From Cyclospora cayetanensis (lineage: Eukaryota > Apicomplexa > Conoidasida > Eucoccidiorida > Eimeriidae), in assembly GCF_002999335.1 (NCBI RefSeq), contig NW_020312546.1:161436-225435 (forward strand): a DNA stretch of 64,000 nt, in the 5' to 3' direction. The stretch's first letter is position 1. Each line of letters starts with the position of its first letter. The translations under genes and the position numbers were made by a program. The notes beneath the pieces were generated by a model, which saw only the letters and a program-made list of their open reading frames with translations, was not told the DNA's origin and searched no databases. Shown here piece after piece: positions 22,761-35,438 of the stretch.

Positions 22761-25700
22761 ATGCAGATCGTTCCTCTTCCCAGCCTCTGTTCCAGGGGAA
22801 ATTCGACCCTTTCTGGCGGTGCTGTTTCCGCCTGTGGATCCTTAGTCCCCTCCTTTCCAGAGGGGCCTCCTGCTTTCAGCAGTTCAGAAAGCCAGCATGC
22901 GCAAGGGGGCGGCGTCAAGGAGGAGGAAGGCGGAGGAGGGGCGAACGCCCCTCCTCCCTCGAAAGCGGGAAGGGAAAAAGGCCGCCAAGCCACTGCGAGC
23001 AACCTGAAAGACAGAGCAGCCTTGCTAGATCCTTGGCAGCAGGCACTCAGCAGCAGCGATAGCGAGGACTGCGTCATCAGCAACGTGGTCAGACTGCCTC
23101 CCCGCGAAAAAAAGACAGCCGCCGCGCAAACTTGGAGCGCCATGCGTCTTTTCACATGGGGGGAGTCTCTCAAGGCTATGTGGCGCTCTCTCCGACGCTG
23201 GATGCTCTGCATCTTCATGGCGGCTTGCATCGTCACGTGGCTCCAGGGGCCCCCAGAAGGGCCTGTTGGGGGCCCCCTAGGCGAGCGATTTCCCGCAGGC
23301 GACAATACGGGCTATAAAGGCTCCACTTGGCGGAAGGACAAGGCGTGCGGAGTCGAGTTGCGCACAACAGACACGGGTAAAATATGCTGGCAGGGTAGAA
23401 AAGGCAACCCCAACACGCGGGGGGAGAAGGGACCGCAGGGGAGGAAGGGAGAAAGTGTGTGTCTGTGAAGGAAGGAGAGAGGGAGGGAGAAAGTGCGTGT
23501 CTGTGAAGGAAGGAGAGAGGGAGGGAGAAAGTGCGTGTCTGTGAAGGAAGGAGAGAGGGAGGGAGAAAGTGCGTGTCTGTGAAGGAAGGAGAGGGTGTGA
23601 AAAGGAGGATGAGGATAATAGAAAATAATACGATGATATTTGAGAAAGGAAGATGAGGATAATAGAAAATAATGCGATGATATTTGAGAGTGCATGGATT
23701 TTTGGTCTGTACAGACGAGGGGAATACCGTGGAGAGGGGCATAGGGTGTGGCATGGGGGGTGTGTGTATGGGGTGTATGTGCTCTCAGCGTATGCTGCTT
23801 TGCTAAATCGAGATATGATGCGATCGCTCGCTCCTGCTTCCTCTGCAGCCTTTTTGGCTCTTTGGGAGTACTTTTTTGCCCCCTATCGACCGCTGTATGG
23901 ATTGCCTCCTGAGGACGGAGAGGCAGAAGATGCAAGCGCAGATGACGGCTTATTGGGGGGGTCCCTGCTGGCGGGAGAGGGTGAAGCAGCCAGTATTTCT
24001 TCCCCGCTCGACGCGGAGAAGGCGAAGTCTTTGAGGGAGTTCAAGAGGGAGCAATTCTTCTTGTTTGGTCATGAGGAAGGCTGTGATTTTCGCGTGCAGA
24101 AGAAAGCCTCGGCCTCTAGCGGTGGCTCAAATCCTCTCGTCCCCTTGTTTCCTGTTGCCGTTCCGAGGAGGGTTGCGCCTGTTCTCTATCTGTCGACGGC
24201 AGGAGACGCGGCAACGCCGAGGGAGGGGAGGGTGGCTATAGCAGGAGCAGCAGGGGGCATGGGAGTAGCAGGAGAAAGTGTACAGGGAGAAGGAATAGGA
24301 GCAGAAGAAAGGGCAGTAACGGAAGAAAGGGCAGTAACGGAAGAAAGGGCAGTAACGGAAGAAAGGGCAGTAACAGAAGGCGTTTCTTGGAACGACATCG
24401 CATCTGGGGAACCTCGTGTTTTTGAGCAGAAGCTGCCTAGCTCCGGGAGGTTACAGGTTCGCAGAGATAGGGCATTGTCTCCGCAGTCCGTTGTTGTATC
24501 GCTTGTGCATCGCCTCTGTCCGAAGAGAAATATGCCGCAGCATCGCAAGTCGACTACCATTGTGAGCGGCTTGTGGCACCTGCCACCTCCCGCGCTTGCG
24601 CCCTTTAAGAATGCAGAGGAATATATGCGTCAATTCAGAACTGGACTTGACCTCTTTCGGGATCAGGCAGTCGTCTTTTTCACGGACGCGTGGTATATGC
24701 CTCTTGTGCGTTCTTCCATCAAGGAGATGGAAGATCGTCTGGCGGCAGAAACAGAGGGTGCCCCTTCTGCGCTGCATTTCTGTGTAATTCCCCTCGAGTT
24801 AGATCAGCTGCCATACGCCTCGCTGAGCAGCAGCGTGCGGATAGCCGCTTCTGCGGCTATTCGAGACCCTCGTGTGGATGTCGGCTGGTGGAATCATCCG
24901 TATTATAATGAGCAGTACTACATCGTGCAAAGCAGCAAACTCGCGCTGGTAGCCGAGGTTGCGCTGGCGAACCCGTTCCAGTCCGCCTTCTTCATGTGGC
25001 TAGATCCACCCAAGAGGGAGTACTACCCAACTTCGCCAGCAGGCGTGTCTGGGTTCCTGGATGGCGATTTTCTCGAGAAACACGTCAAACGCGGCGCTCT
25101 GCTTATGCAGCAGACACCGCAAAGAATTCTCGACGGGCCCTGGAGTATGCCGTGCCATAAGGGAGTCTTCGGCTCGCACGCCAAGTACCAACCAGGTGTC
25201 GTGGGTGGTATCTTGGGAGGAACCAAAGAAGCTATCCAGCTGTGAGCAGTCGACACTTTAAGATATATATATACATAAATGTATCTATGTTTATATGTAT
25301 ATTTATGTTTTTGAATGGAGAGAGAAAGTGGAAGCGAGAGAGATATATCGGTATTAATCGAGGGAGATTTCTACGTATAAAGAGAGGGATACGGGGGAAA
25401 AGGGGGTTCTGCGGCGCTCAGAGCGCTCCTCAAGATCTGATCATTCTTTTTGGCAAAGAAGGGGGTAGTGGGGGCGGGTGTTTGTGTGGTGTGAAAGCGT
25501 GAAGAGCTGGGAACGTGAGATTTCAGAGGAAGGGCGGCAGAGAGACAGCGAGAGAGCGCCTTTAAAATACAACTGGGCGGTTTGTCCTTCACCCGTGTAT
25601 GGATTCCTTGCTTGTGATGTGCTCTGTGCGCCGTTTTTGTCGCAGCGCTTTTCCAATATGGGATTCAGCTTTGCGGGCTATCTTGTCGCTTTCCCTTCTG

Positions 25701-25982
25701 AACGACGAGCAGCACCTCCACACGCTTACTGCATGCTGGTTTCCAATGCTCTTCCACGTGGCCCCCTACCATCCCCAGTGCAAGCCGCACTTTCTCTGCC
25801 TCCCCAGTTTGCTGGCTTCGGTGCACCCGCATGCAGACCACGCATGGGGCTTGACGGGGTTGGCTTCCCCATCAGGGAACTTAAAACATAGAACCGCACG
25901 GCAAGACTATGCTTTCCGCATCATCACCGAGACGGACATCCCAGAAGCTGCCTATACTGCCCTTGACGAATTAGCGAATTAA
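22761..25982 (+). CDS. Type II membrane protein with HtrL/YibB glycosyltransferase-like domain
   Basis: Three exons, 22761-23376, 23849-25241 and 25646-25982, join in frame (phases 1 and 2) to about 781 residues. An acidic, Gly-rich cytosolic N-terminus precedes a single helix (WMLCIFMAACIVTWL, about residues 150-165). This topology suits a Golgi/ER signal-anchor protein. A spacer includes four copies of the hexapeptide EERAVT. The C-terminal ~280 residues match the pattern of the HtrL_YibB family (Pfam PF09612): TTIVSGLWHL, the Asp after VVFF (VVFFTDAWYMP), NEQYYIVQSSKLALVAE, NPFQSAFFMWLDPP, GVVGGILGGTKEA and NDEQHLHTL. In bacteria the family is linked to LPS-core loci and resembles glycosyltransferases; the activity is unproven. 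The start is the first ATG in the open frame. The substrate cannot be inferred. Confidence 0.72.
23451..23600. repeat. 38-bp minisatellite, four copies
   Basis: The unit begins GAAAGTGCGTGTCTGTGAAG and repeats every 38 bp in intron 1 of the HtrL/YibB-like gene. It is followed at about 23600-23690 by a second, two-copy repeat carrying GATGAGGATAATAGAAAATA. Confidence 0.9.
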
Positions 25983-28900
25983 TTTAAGATGCAGTCATGT
26001 CTACAGCTCTCAGCGCGCGCCACGGCAGCAGCACTGATAGAGCTGGCGTCACATCGGCAGCAACTTCGGTCTGAATCGCAGCCGGCAACCGAAGGCAGCC
26101 CTCATAGGAAGAATGGGAAAAAGCACTGCAGCTGGTTACAGTTTCGCTGTGTCTTACATGCTTCCTAAAAAGGTTCCCCTTTTCCAGGACGCCCATTGTC
26201 AGCTGCTTATGAGCGCGCGTCCATATATGCAGCACCCGCACCACTTGTAACGGTACGCAGTGGTGCTGCTTCTGCTGCCACAGCAGCGGATCCACCCTTT
26301 TATGTATTTTCTGTATTGAGGTAGTCCTCTTGGCCCTTTTTACTCACGCAGCGAACATTTTCAAATGAGAACTTCCACAGCTTGGAGGGGCGTGCATAAG
26401 TGCCACCCTCCCTCGACCCCCACCGGGGGCGGAAGGGCGTGGCGATTTGCCATGCAGCAAAATAACTGAACGGGCGCCTTTTCTATTCACTCATTAAATT
26501 GTTCAAAGCTGGCCCTAGGGTACAGCTCTTATGCGCTGAGAGAGAGTGAGAGAGAAGGGGGGAAGGAACCTTACGCAGCTAGTGCGCCTGCAGCACACCT
26601 GTGTGGAGCGCTCCGCAGATGCGGCGTGCTCCGGCCGCTAAAAGCGAGCAAGGTGGAATTGGGATACGGCCAAAGGTGGATACGGGAGCGCACGGGAACT
26701 TGTGTCATCAGCAGCGATACGGACGGATATGTATTCTGTTTCTACGTGCCTTCATAAGAGACGCCCTTGTCACGAGCTACGCCGCAGGTGCTATGAATAG
26801 CACGCATCTTCAGGGATTGCTTGTCTGGAAGGTTTGCAGGGGGAGGCAGCAGCCGCTGTAGGTTTGTCGTTAGTGCTGTTGCATTTAAAAGGGTTTCTTT
26901 GCGGGTTGCGCTGCCTTGCGACAGGAGGGGAGGCCCTAAAGCTTGGAAGTATTTTCTAGAGGAAGCGTGTGGTGCTGTAGATTTGTCATCAGAAATCGTG
27001 CCGCTATGTCCCTTGTGTCGCTGGAATTGTTGTGTCTCCATGTGAGGTAGTGCCCCCATGAACGACGTGGGATATCGATTCATGAATTATTCACTCTTGA
27101 CCATGACTCAAGTCATACAGTGTGCTGGAGTGCACGCGGAGGGCCACGATGTTGGCTATCGGTGCTACGGGATTTAGCAGCCGAGAGCTGACGAGGTGAT
27201 CGATCCGGTTTTTGGTATGCGCTGCTTCTGCGGAGTAGGGTTTATTCAACACTATAAGCACAAACCCTATATGGGTCCCTGTGGGCTAACTGGCTACGGG
27301 GAACTTGGTGCGTGTAGACGCCCACACCAAGGGGCACCACTTGCTTTCTGACTATGTGGCCCTCTCTCCCCCCATGATGCCTCCTGACCCCTATACGGCT
27401 GAATGTCAGGTAGGGCATAAAGAAAAAACAATGAACACATTTTGGGGGGAATCCTAATAACAACCAGCTTGTAAGTTGTGTATCGCGTTTCGCGGGCTGA
27501 AGGGTGACTTTTCCTACGGAGTGCGGCGCTATACATCAGCTGATTTGAGCAAGATGGCATGAACCTCCACTTGACGATTTGCCTGACGCAGCTAGCTGCC
27601 TGCTACTACGTACAGCTGCGCTTCCCGTTTCCCCCAAACTTGATACATATTCGTGCGGATCGCTTAACCCCAGGTCGCACGAGGAGTTTGGGTAGGAGGT
27701 GGGGTACCGTGGATGTAAACTGCCCCTCCTGATGTCTCTTAAGGCAGACCACCAGTTACAGACTGGACAAAAACTTTAAAAGCTCTTGAGTGTACCTCAT
27801 AAGAATTCGCGCCTTTCCCTGGCCCCCCCTTCCCCCACAGCGCTGCCAACCTTAGGAGGGAGGGACGCAGCTATGGTGTGTTAACCTATTACATCTTCTA
27901 AGCACTCCGAGCACTTACAGCTAGTTGCACATTGCATGTAGCACAAACACAGACACAGACACACACACACTATTGCCTCTTCTTATAACCAGGTGCCAGT
28001 CGCCTCCAATATTCTAACCAGGTGCACGGCCGGCCGAACCAACTGGTCGATTTCTCACCACTATTTGATTAAGCGCAACGATGCAGCAGATAGTGCAGAA
28101 GTGTGGTTCCCCCCTACGTTTGGCGAGGAACCTGCAATCGTAATGTTTAAACGAGGTTGTTGCTAAATCTCGCACCCACCGCTTCGAGAGGCTTCTCACA
28201 GGACCCGTAAAAGAGAGCTAAATCCCACTGTGCGGAGGGGTCGCGTTGTCAGTGATGAGCCATTTTATTTTTGAAGGCGCTTCCGCACCGACACAAGACT
28301 GCGGGCTCAGGGCGGCCTACCTTGAGATTGAAGCGCTCGAGGCACTGATTCTCTGGCCTCCGCGCTCCTGAAGAAGGTCTAAGCAGTCCTCTTTAGGACG
28401 AAGACATGAAAGAAACGTTCTCCTGCGTTGCTGTCTCTCTGCCTGGCACGGATACAAGACCCCTACAGTTTAGTTCGAAAACGATCACAAGGCTGCAAGA
28501 GTGAATCAGGGGCCGGCACACAAACACACACATACAAACATACACACACTCCCGTCAAAGCGCTCAATTTTCCCCTAAGAGACAATGAACGCTCGCTGGG
28601 TTATGTGGTAACCTGCAGACAACACATGCGCAACCCGCACGGCGGCTGTACCGCAGCAGAGCCCTGCCAGCGAGCAACAGCAGAAACCGAGCAGAAACTC
28701 GTTCCGAAGCAAGTTGAATGGAGAATTCAACCATTTATATGGGCTATTTATATCCGTTTAACTGGCACTTCAGGAGCCATTCGTCTAGACACGGCCAATC
28801 GGTAGAGCTTCCCACGCCGTGCAGGCAGAGTGCAGTCCACGCAGAGGATCAAGCGACCCTTCGCGTTAAGCATGAAGCGCAGCCTGTGAAACCCCTCGAC

Positions 28901-29036
28901 ATTAGCTTCTTTCTCTACATCCCTAGGTCCAAACGGCTCTGTTTGCGCAAAAAGACGAGCACCCAAAAGCCGAGGCTGCAATCCTTCCCACCAAATCCAC
29001 CCCAACCGGAACGCCGCACGTAGCTTTCTGCGCGCA
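25983..29036. other. About 3-kb intergenic region, no gene recognised
   Basis: This lies between two plus-strand genes. Short frames on both strands (for example 26601-26861, 26742-27083 and 28428-28805) lack splice-linked partners or motifs. A short CA tract is at 27947-27970. The final ~200 bp should be the promoter and 5' UTR of the carrier gene at 29037; an antisense frame there (29128-28748) is probably a shadow. Confidence 0.45.
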
Positions 29037-32000
29037 ATGTCTTCTACCCACTCTTCGCCGCCTTCCGAAGCTACCAGCAAAGCAGCTTCTCCGGCCAGCA
29101 CCAGTGACCCCAACTGGAAGAAGAACAACAGCAGCAGCAGCAGCCGGCAGCCTCCGCAGGATGTGTGGATCCTGCTGTCTCACGCCAAGTCGCAAGCCTT
29201 CAAGGGCGGCCTTGCAGGAGCCTCTGCTCAGGTTATCAATGTCTTGTCTTTCATGTGGCTGCGGACTACCATGAACTATCAGTACCGCCACGGCGGCTCT
29301 ACGACTCACGTCGTCAAGACTCTCTGGAAAGAGGGTAAATTCAAACTCTGAACCTTTGCCACGATCACCCCCTCCAGCCCAACCCGCCTTCGGGGAGCGC
29401 CGCGCGCACAGAGCAAGCGCAGGCCTGACCTCACAACCCCTCGCTTGCAGCAGCATTCAATTCTTCGAACCGTTCCCGCAACAAGTGGCTCCTCCCTTAT
29501 GCCGCCGCTGCTAGCCAAACACTGTCGCAAGCACCTGCCATTCACTCACACGGAAGAACCGCTGTACCCCTGCTGCATCTCGCAGCGTATCTCGCCGTCT
29601 CGCAGACAGCCTGGCAGACAGCCTCACTGGCAGTCAATCTGGCAGTCAATGTATCAATCAATCTGGCAGTCAATCTGGCAGTCAATGTGTCAATCAATCT
29701 GGCAGTCAATCTGGCAGTCAATGTGGCAGTCAATGTGTCAATCAATCTGGCTCGAAAAGTCAATCTGTCAATGAATCTGTGAGCAGTAGTCAGTAAATAT
29801 GTCAGGAATGGTCAATCTGCTTGTCTCTCTGCCTAGACCTTTCGTGCGCGGAATGTGCTGCATGTTTTCTGAGGTAATTGCTGTGTGATGTGTGCAGGGG
29901 GCGTTCCTCGCTTTTATAGAGGCCTCTTGCCGGCACTGCTGCAATCGCCGCTCAGTCGATTTGGCGACACAGCCAGCAACGTGGGTGTCTTGACCCTCCT
30001 CGACGCGAACGAGCGAACGCGAGACTTGCCAGTGGGGTTGAAGACGGCACTTGCGTCTTGTGGAGCAGCCTGCTGGAGACTGTTTCTCATGCCGATTGAC
30101 GGTATGCGTGCCAGCCTTCACGAAGGGGCATATAGCGATGGCGTTCGTAGCGTCTTGCGCCACACACACACGTAGTGGCAAACAACACAACTGTGGAGGC
30201 TTCCCTGCTCCTTTCTCCCCTCGAAGTTTGTCGCACTCACCCCTCGCGGCACGGGAGATTCTGCTGCTGGCTGCTTCTTGTTCGCAGCATGGAAAACTAC
30301 CAAACAAGTCGAAGGCGGCGACGGCCTTAAGCAACTTACGCAGAAAGGCAAATCTCCCAACATCCTCTAAACAGCCCTATTGCACAGCTGCAGGCTGATA
30401 ATCCACGCAACACACATTCACGCAACGCGCATTTCTCTCTCTCCTCTGTCGTTCCTCTTTCTCCCCGGCAAGAAACACACACCTCCACGCAGCACCCAAG
30501 AGGCTGCAAAAGCAAACCTCTCTAAACGCCATCAAACTCTCTGCCCTATCACTGCACTGCCGCTGCGCAAGCCATGAATGCTTCGTGCTTCTTCTTCTCT
30601 TTGTCGTGCACCTGCGTTCTCACGGGTAGAGGGAAGGGGGGGGCCCCTAGTAGAATGCGTCGCCTCCTGTAGAAGACGCCTTGATGCCTCAGGGGCCCCC
30701 TACTGTGATCTTCACACACATATACATACATACATACACATGTACATGCACATATACATATACATATACATACACATACACATATACATACACATACACA
30801 TGTACATACACATGTACATACATATACACATACACATACGTATACACATACACATACGTATACACATACACATACGTATACACATATACATACACATGTA
30901 CATACATATACATATACATACACATACGTATACACATATACATACACATACGTATACACATATACATACACATGTACATACATACACATGTACATACATA
31001 TACTCATACATACATATACAAATATACATACATATACAAATATACATACCCATGTACATACATATACACATACACATACGTATACACATACCCATATACA
31101 TACACATGTACGTACATACACATGTACACACACATACACATATACATATGTATACACATATACATATACACATATACATACACATACGTATACACATATA
31201 CATACACACATACATACATACACATACATACATGCACATACTCACGCACGCATGCATGCACGCGCTCACTCTCTTTCTCTCTCTCTTACTCTCCTTTTTG
31301 CTCTTTCACTGATGACTAGATTTACGGAAATCTGTATTTCTGCGTCTTCGCCCCCTGCGACATCTTTCCGGAGATTCGAGGTCTTAAGGTCTACGCTTCT
31401 GCCGGTGCTTCTTCCTTTCGTGTCTCCTTGTTCGCGTGTGCTCTGCTTTGTCTTACTGCTGCTTCACCCTTTCCCTGTCTCGCCACGCTTTTCCGTCATA
31501 CCTGGTGTGTGCACACTTCTGTATATGCGTGCGTGCTTGTGTATATATATGTGCATGCATGCTTGTATACATATATATATGCATGCACACTTGTGTATAC
31601 ATGCATGCTTGTGTATATATATACATGCATGCATGTGTGAATGCACATACACAAAATACATGCTTGTGTATATATATGTGCATGCATGCTTGTATACATA
31701 TATATATGCATGCACACTTGTGTATACATGCATGCTTGTGTATATATACATGCATGCATGTGTGAATGCACATACACAAATACATGCTTGTGTATATATA
31801 TGCATGCATGCAGTTCGCACGCACGGCATTACAAAGCTGTACCACGGCTCCGTTGCGGCGATGGGGGCGACGTGGGTCGGGCATTACCCGTGGTTTTTCT
31901 CACACAACTATCTGTCTGCAACGCTCCCCCAATTTGACTTCCTGTACGGCAATCATGTTCGCTATGCTCTCATCGGATTCTGCAGCAGCGTCATTAGTGA

Positions 32001-32862
32001 CACTTGCTCGAACTCCATTCGCGTGCTGAAGACAACAAAACAAACTGCCGCAGTAAGGGAGCCGCCTTCGCGGAGGGGTGCACGCCTTTCTGCATCGCTT
32101 GCTTGTCTTGTGTCATTCCGGCCCTCCCCCTTCTCCTCCCCAAGAAAAGCCGCAAACTCTCTTCAGGCAGTTTCTGCCATGCACTTTTTTGCACTTCCCT
32201 CCCTCGAAGGCTTCAAACTCCTGCTCTGCCACTTTAGGCACAGCCCTCGCAGAGTCCGTCTGGCTGTTTTTGGTGCATGCCTATCTGTGGACCGTCATAC
32301 ATGTATGTATGTATGTATGTATCCACATCCATATTATATATGTGCACCGGCTCACGAATATATATACACACACACATTCACCCATGTTCATGCATGCGCG
32401 CGCATGCCAGCACTCTCCCTGCTCGCCTCTCCCCAAGACCTTCTTCTCGTGCTTTCTCTCGTGCCGCGTCTATTACTGCGGACCGACAGCATGCAGCCTG
32501 CGGGCTGTTGAGGTTGTTTGGCTGGCGTCATTGATGAACGCGTAAAGGGCAGCGAAGCCTGGGGGACTGTTGTCGTTTTCAGGCACCGCTAACGTACATG
32601 GAGACGCTTCGCGAGGTTATCGGGAAGGATGGCGTCGTGGGACTGTTCTTCAGAGGACTGGGCACCCGTATCCTCACGAATGCTTTGCAAGTACGCCTAT
32701 TAATAATGTTCCTCAAACCCTCTGCAGAAATGAAAGTGTAGAACCTAGGGGTTGCGCTTGTGTGGGGGCTTGTTGTTGTAGGGCATGGTCTTCTCCGTCG
32801 GCTGGAAAGCGGTCCAGGGAGAACTCGAGAGGCGCTCTGCAGCCAAACCCCCCAAATTCTGA
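29037..32862 (+). CDS. Mitochondrial carrier family (SLC25-like) protein
   Basis: Predicted six-helix solute carrier of an organelle inner membrane. Six exons (29037-29334, 29898-30101, 30288-30347, 31814-32052, 32583-32690 and 32782-32862) join in frame to 329 residues, near the family norm of about 300. The Ser-rich N-terminus is hydrophilic. Repeat 1 reads KGGLAGASAQVINVLSFMWL and lacks the usual PxDxxK signature. Repeat 2 has a good one spanning exons 2-3 (MPIDAWKTTKQ). Repeat 3 has a degenerate SNSIRVLKTTKQ. Family-typical FYRGLLPAL, LYHGSVAAM and FFRGLGTRI follow the repeats. This resembles divergent carriers of plants and protists, and the substrate is unknown. The intron after exon 3 appears to start with GC (AAAG|GCAAAT); no GT donor keeps the frame. 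Introns are filled with ATAC repeats. Confidence 0.85.
29625..29760. repeat. GGCAGTCAATCT/GTGTCAATCAAT repeat tract
   Basis: Short 8-12-bp units built on CAGTCAAT are arrayed in intron 1 of the carrier gene, just after CA/CT-rich sequence. Confidence 0.8.
30715..31255. repeat. ACATAC/ATACAT microsatellite tract
   Basis: About 540 bp of hexa- and tetranucleotide repeats lie in intron 3 of the carrier gene (30348-31813). Long repetitive frames on both strands are translations of this tract. Confidence 0.9.
31534..31789. repeat. About 127-bp tandem duplication rich in TGCATGCATG and TATATA
   Basis: Two near-identical blocks, starting at 31534 and 31661 (both TGCTTGTGTATATATATGTG), sit immediately before the exon 4 acceptor of the carrier gene at 31813. 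Confidence 0.85.
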
Positions 32863-34563
32863 AATCGCGAACTGCGCGCCGTCAGGCGTTGCCGAGGGAG
32901 CAATGGCCGTGCAGAAACTCGAGAGCTGCTGCTATGTCTCAGAGAATTTAAGGGTTTAAAGTCACACTCCTGTCACTGCTTTTGCACGCTGTGGTTTGAT
33001 CAAGAAGCGTGAACCCACTCACGAGCACACAAACTGGCAGGGAAGCAAGCAGGGGGAGAGGCTAGCTAGAAAAGTATCGGGTTAGGCAACATCGGCAGGG
33101 AGGAGGGTAACGAGATGCAGGAAAGTGCCGGATTGCAACGGTAAAGCAGGTTAACGGGGGTTCCACGCATGCCTGTCCTAGACGGCTACTCACTCTGTGG
33201 TCTGAATACCGCTACAACGAGTCCGCTTGCTTAGCACACCCAGTTGTGTTGGAGCGAAACACCATGAATGCGCGTGGGCTGAAGGACTACGCGCCTTTCA
33301 AGAGACCGCTCTAGGGGAACTTTAGACGCGTTGCCAGAGATAACCGTATGTACACACAGTGGCCACTGCACACAGTGGAGCACTGCAACACCAAACAGCA
33401 AAAGGTTTTAAAAGGCGGTCTCTGGATTGGACAATGATATGTGAACCAAAGACTAGCTACAGGGAATTCTGCTGGATACAAGTGTACGAGCATAACTGGA
33501 GCACCGCTAAATCCTCCAAAAGAGCTTGCTCAGCAACCCAAAACCTAGCAGAACGGGGCAAGGTATCTTCATAGAAGTATTGCTCGCCTCCTCGCCATTA
33601 TTACAGAGGGCTCCACGCACGAGGCAACAACAGAGAGCAAGGGTAAGGTGGCGACACCGCCTGGGTAGCCTGGCGAGTAGTTTGTGGGACCACAGAGTAA
33701 ACTGGTGCAAACGCACTTAACGCTCATTCTTATTGCATTGGGATACCCTCGCGCTGCATTGAACAGGGTGAACGAGCCCCGGACTGTACCGTTGTGATAG
33801 AATCTGAGTGATTGAACCTTCACTCCCAATAACTACTGGAATTCGCTTGCTATGCCTCTTTTGAAGTGATTCAAAAATTAACAACCACGCAAAACATGTT
33901 CTCGTGCAATATCAGCTCAAAGCTTCATCGCTATAAGTCACAACAACATTTAAGCTTCTGAACGTCTACACCACATAGTGAGAAAGTAGGCTGTAGTGTC
34001 CAATACAGCATCTATTTGCGTTTTATGAAGGAACACATTTTAAAAATTTATTTCTTAGCAGTTGCTTTCATTCAGGCTATCAGGCGGCGAATGTGCTGCA
34101 TGCAGCCCCCAAAGAGGAATTAGCAGACACGATGGATCAACGCACAGAAAAAATTATTCCTCACCTCCAAAGGGACAGTATGTTTACATTTTTGTACCTA
34201 CTGTAGCCACAATACGGAAAGCTCACACACAATCAGACACGATTGCACTGCTTCGTTGATCATTTGGCGGAATGAAATCTCGTTGTTTTCCATGTTGAAG
34301 GGAAGACCCTACCGCAATCCGTTTACTTGGTTTCCTGATGGACTGTATCCTTTAACCGAGGTGCACATACACCTCAGGAATTTCGAATCCGCCAATCTGT
34401 CATTTTAATTTCCTTCTTATATCCAAGAGATCATCGCATGTGATCTTCACCTCTTCTTTTCCTCTATAACGAGCATTCCACATATTCTTCGTGCCTAATC
34501 GGCCTGTCGGCGTCCTGCACATTTCTTTTTGCCCTCCTTAGCTTTCATATTCGGGTGAGAACA
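32863..34563. other. Intergenic region between carrier and YIPF6 genes
   Basis: This should hold the 3' UTR of the carrier gene and the promoter and 5' UTR of the YIPF6-like gene. It is more A/T-rich than the flanks after 33830. No gene, repeat array or RNA was recognised. Confidence 0.45.
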
Positions 34564-35205
34564 ATGATGGGGGAAATGCAGCCGACGCATTCCCTGGATC
34601 ACCGGGGAGAAACGTACGTACCTGCTTCTGATTCTAGTATTTCTTTGGATGAGCCTGTCATCCAGACAATCATGCGGGATCTGAGAAGCGTATGGGAGAA
34701 AATGTTGTACGTGCTCAAACCGAAGTCGATTCACGACGCAGGCGCCGGACTGAGAGACTGGGAGCTTTGGGGCCCCCTTGTCCTTTGTGTAGCGCTTTCT
34801 CTTTTACTATACTTTTCAACGAATGGAGGCATCGGTGGCAGCTCGATCGAAATACAGAAACAACGACGGTTTGCGTTTGCCCTGGTATACATGTTTGTGA
34901 TTGCTGGTTCCTCGATAGTGACACTCAACGCCCAGCTGCTTGGATCCCGTCTCTCCTTCTTCCAATCTGTCTGCGTCCTAGGTTATTGCCTTTTCCCTCT
35001 AACCGTTGCAGCAGCAATAAATCTTTCCTTCCTCCACGCCCCTCGAGGATATAGGTTGGTCACAGTTATTCCAGCATTGGCATGGGCGACACGAGTAGCG
35101 AGCGCCTTTATGCGAACGCTGATAGACGAAAAGAAGAAGCTTCTTGTTATATATCCTGTCGCTCTCTTTTACGTCTCCATTTCGGCGATTATCTGCGCCG
35201 TGTGA
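34564..35205 (+). CDS. YIPF6-like Yip1-domain Golgi membrane protein
   Basis: Single exon of 213 residues; the human homologue is 236. Yip1-family proteins bind Rab/Ypt GTPases and help ER-Golgi membrane traffic. Family features run in order: an N-terminal cytosolic segment with SLDEPVIQTIMRDLRSVWEK and LYVLKP, then RDWELWGPLVLCVALSL leading into the first helix. Later come LNAQLLGSRLSFFQSVCVLG, YCLFPLTVAAAI and a final YPVALFYVSISAIICAV helix. Five hydrophobic helices are predicted. The start is the first ATG (34564); the frame is also open from a GTG at 34555. The stop at 35203-35205 lies only about 230 bp from the convergent topoisomerase gene. Confidence 0.92.
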   Translation: MMGEMQPTHSLDHRGETYVPASDSSISLDEPVIQTIMRDLRSVWEKMLYVLKPKSIHDAGAGLRDWELWGPLVLCVALSLLLYFSTNGGIGGSSIEIQKQRRFAFALVYMFVIAGSSIVTLNAQLLGSRLSFFQSVCVLGYCLFPLTVAAAINLSFLHAPRGYRLVTVIPALAWATRVASAFMRTLIDEKKKLLVIYPVALFYVSISAIICAV

Positions 35206-35438
35206 CTGCCTTTTGAGGATAACCCAATGTCAGATAAGTTGCTGCGTACCCGAAACCTATGGGATGTGCATTTGATCATGCATGCACGCCAAACGTGCTT
35301 CTCTTTTCGAATGGCGAACGTTTTCTTTTTTCTAGTTCTTACTTCTCTAAACTGAGATAGCCCAGCTAGCGGCGTAAGTCCTGAGCCGGCCGCGACATCA
35401 TAGAGCAAAAATCCACGCATTTGAGTGCTACCAAGTAA

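Noticed and set aside
30578..32511. Very long Tyr/His/Ile frames on both strands
   Set aside because: They translate ATAC/TATG microsatellites in a carrier-gene intron; the real exon inside them starts at 31814.
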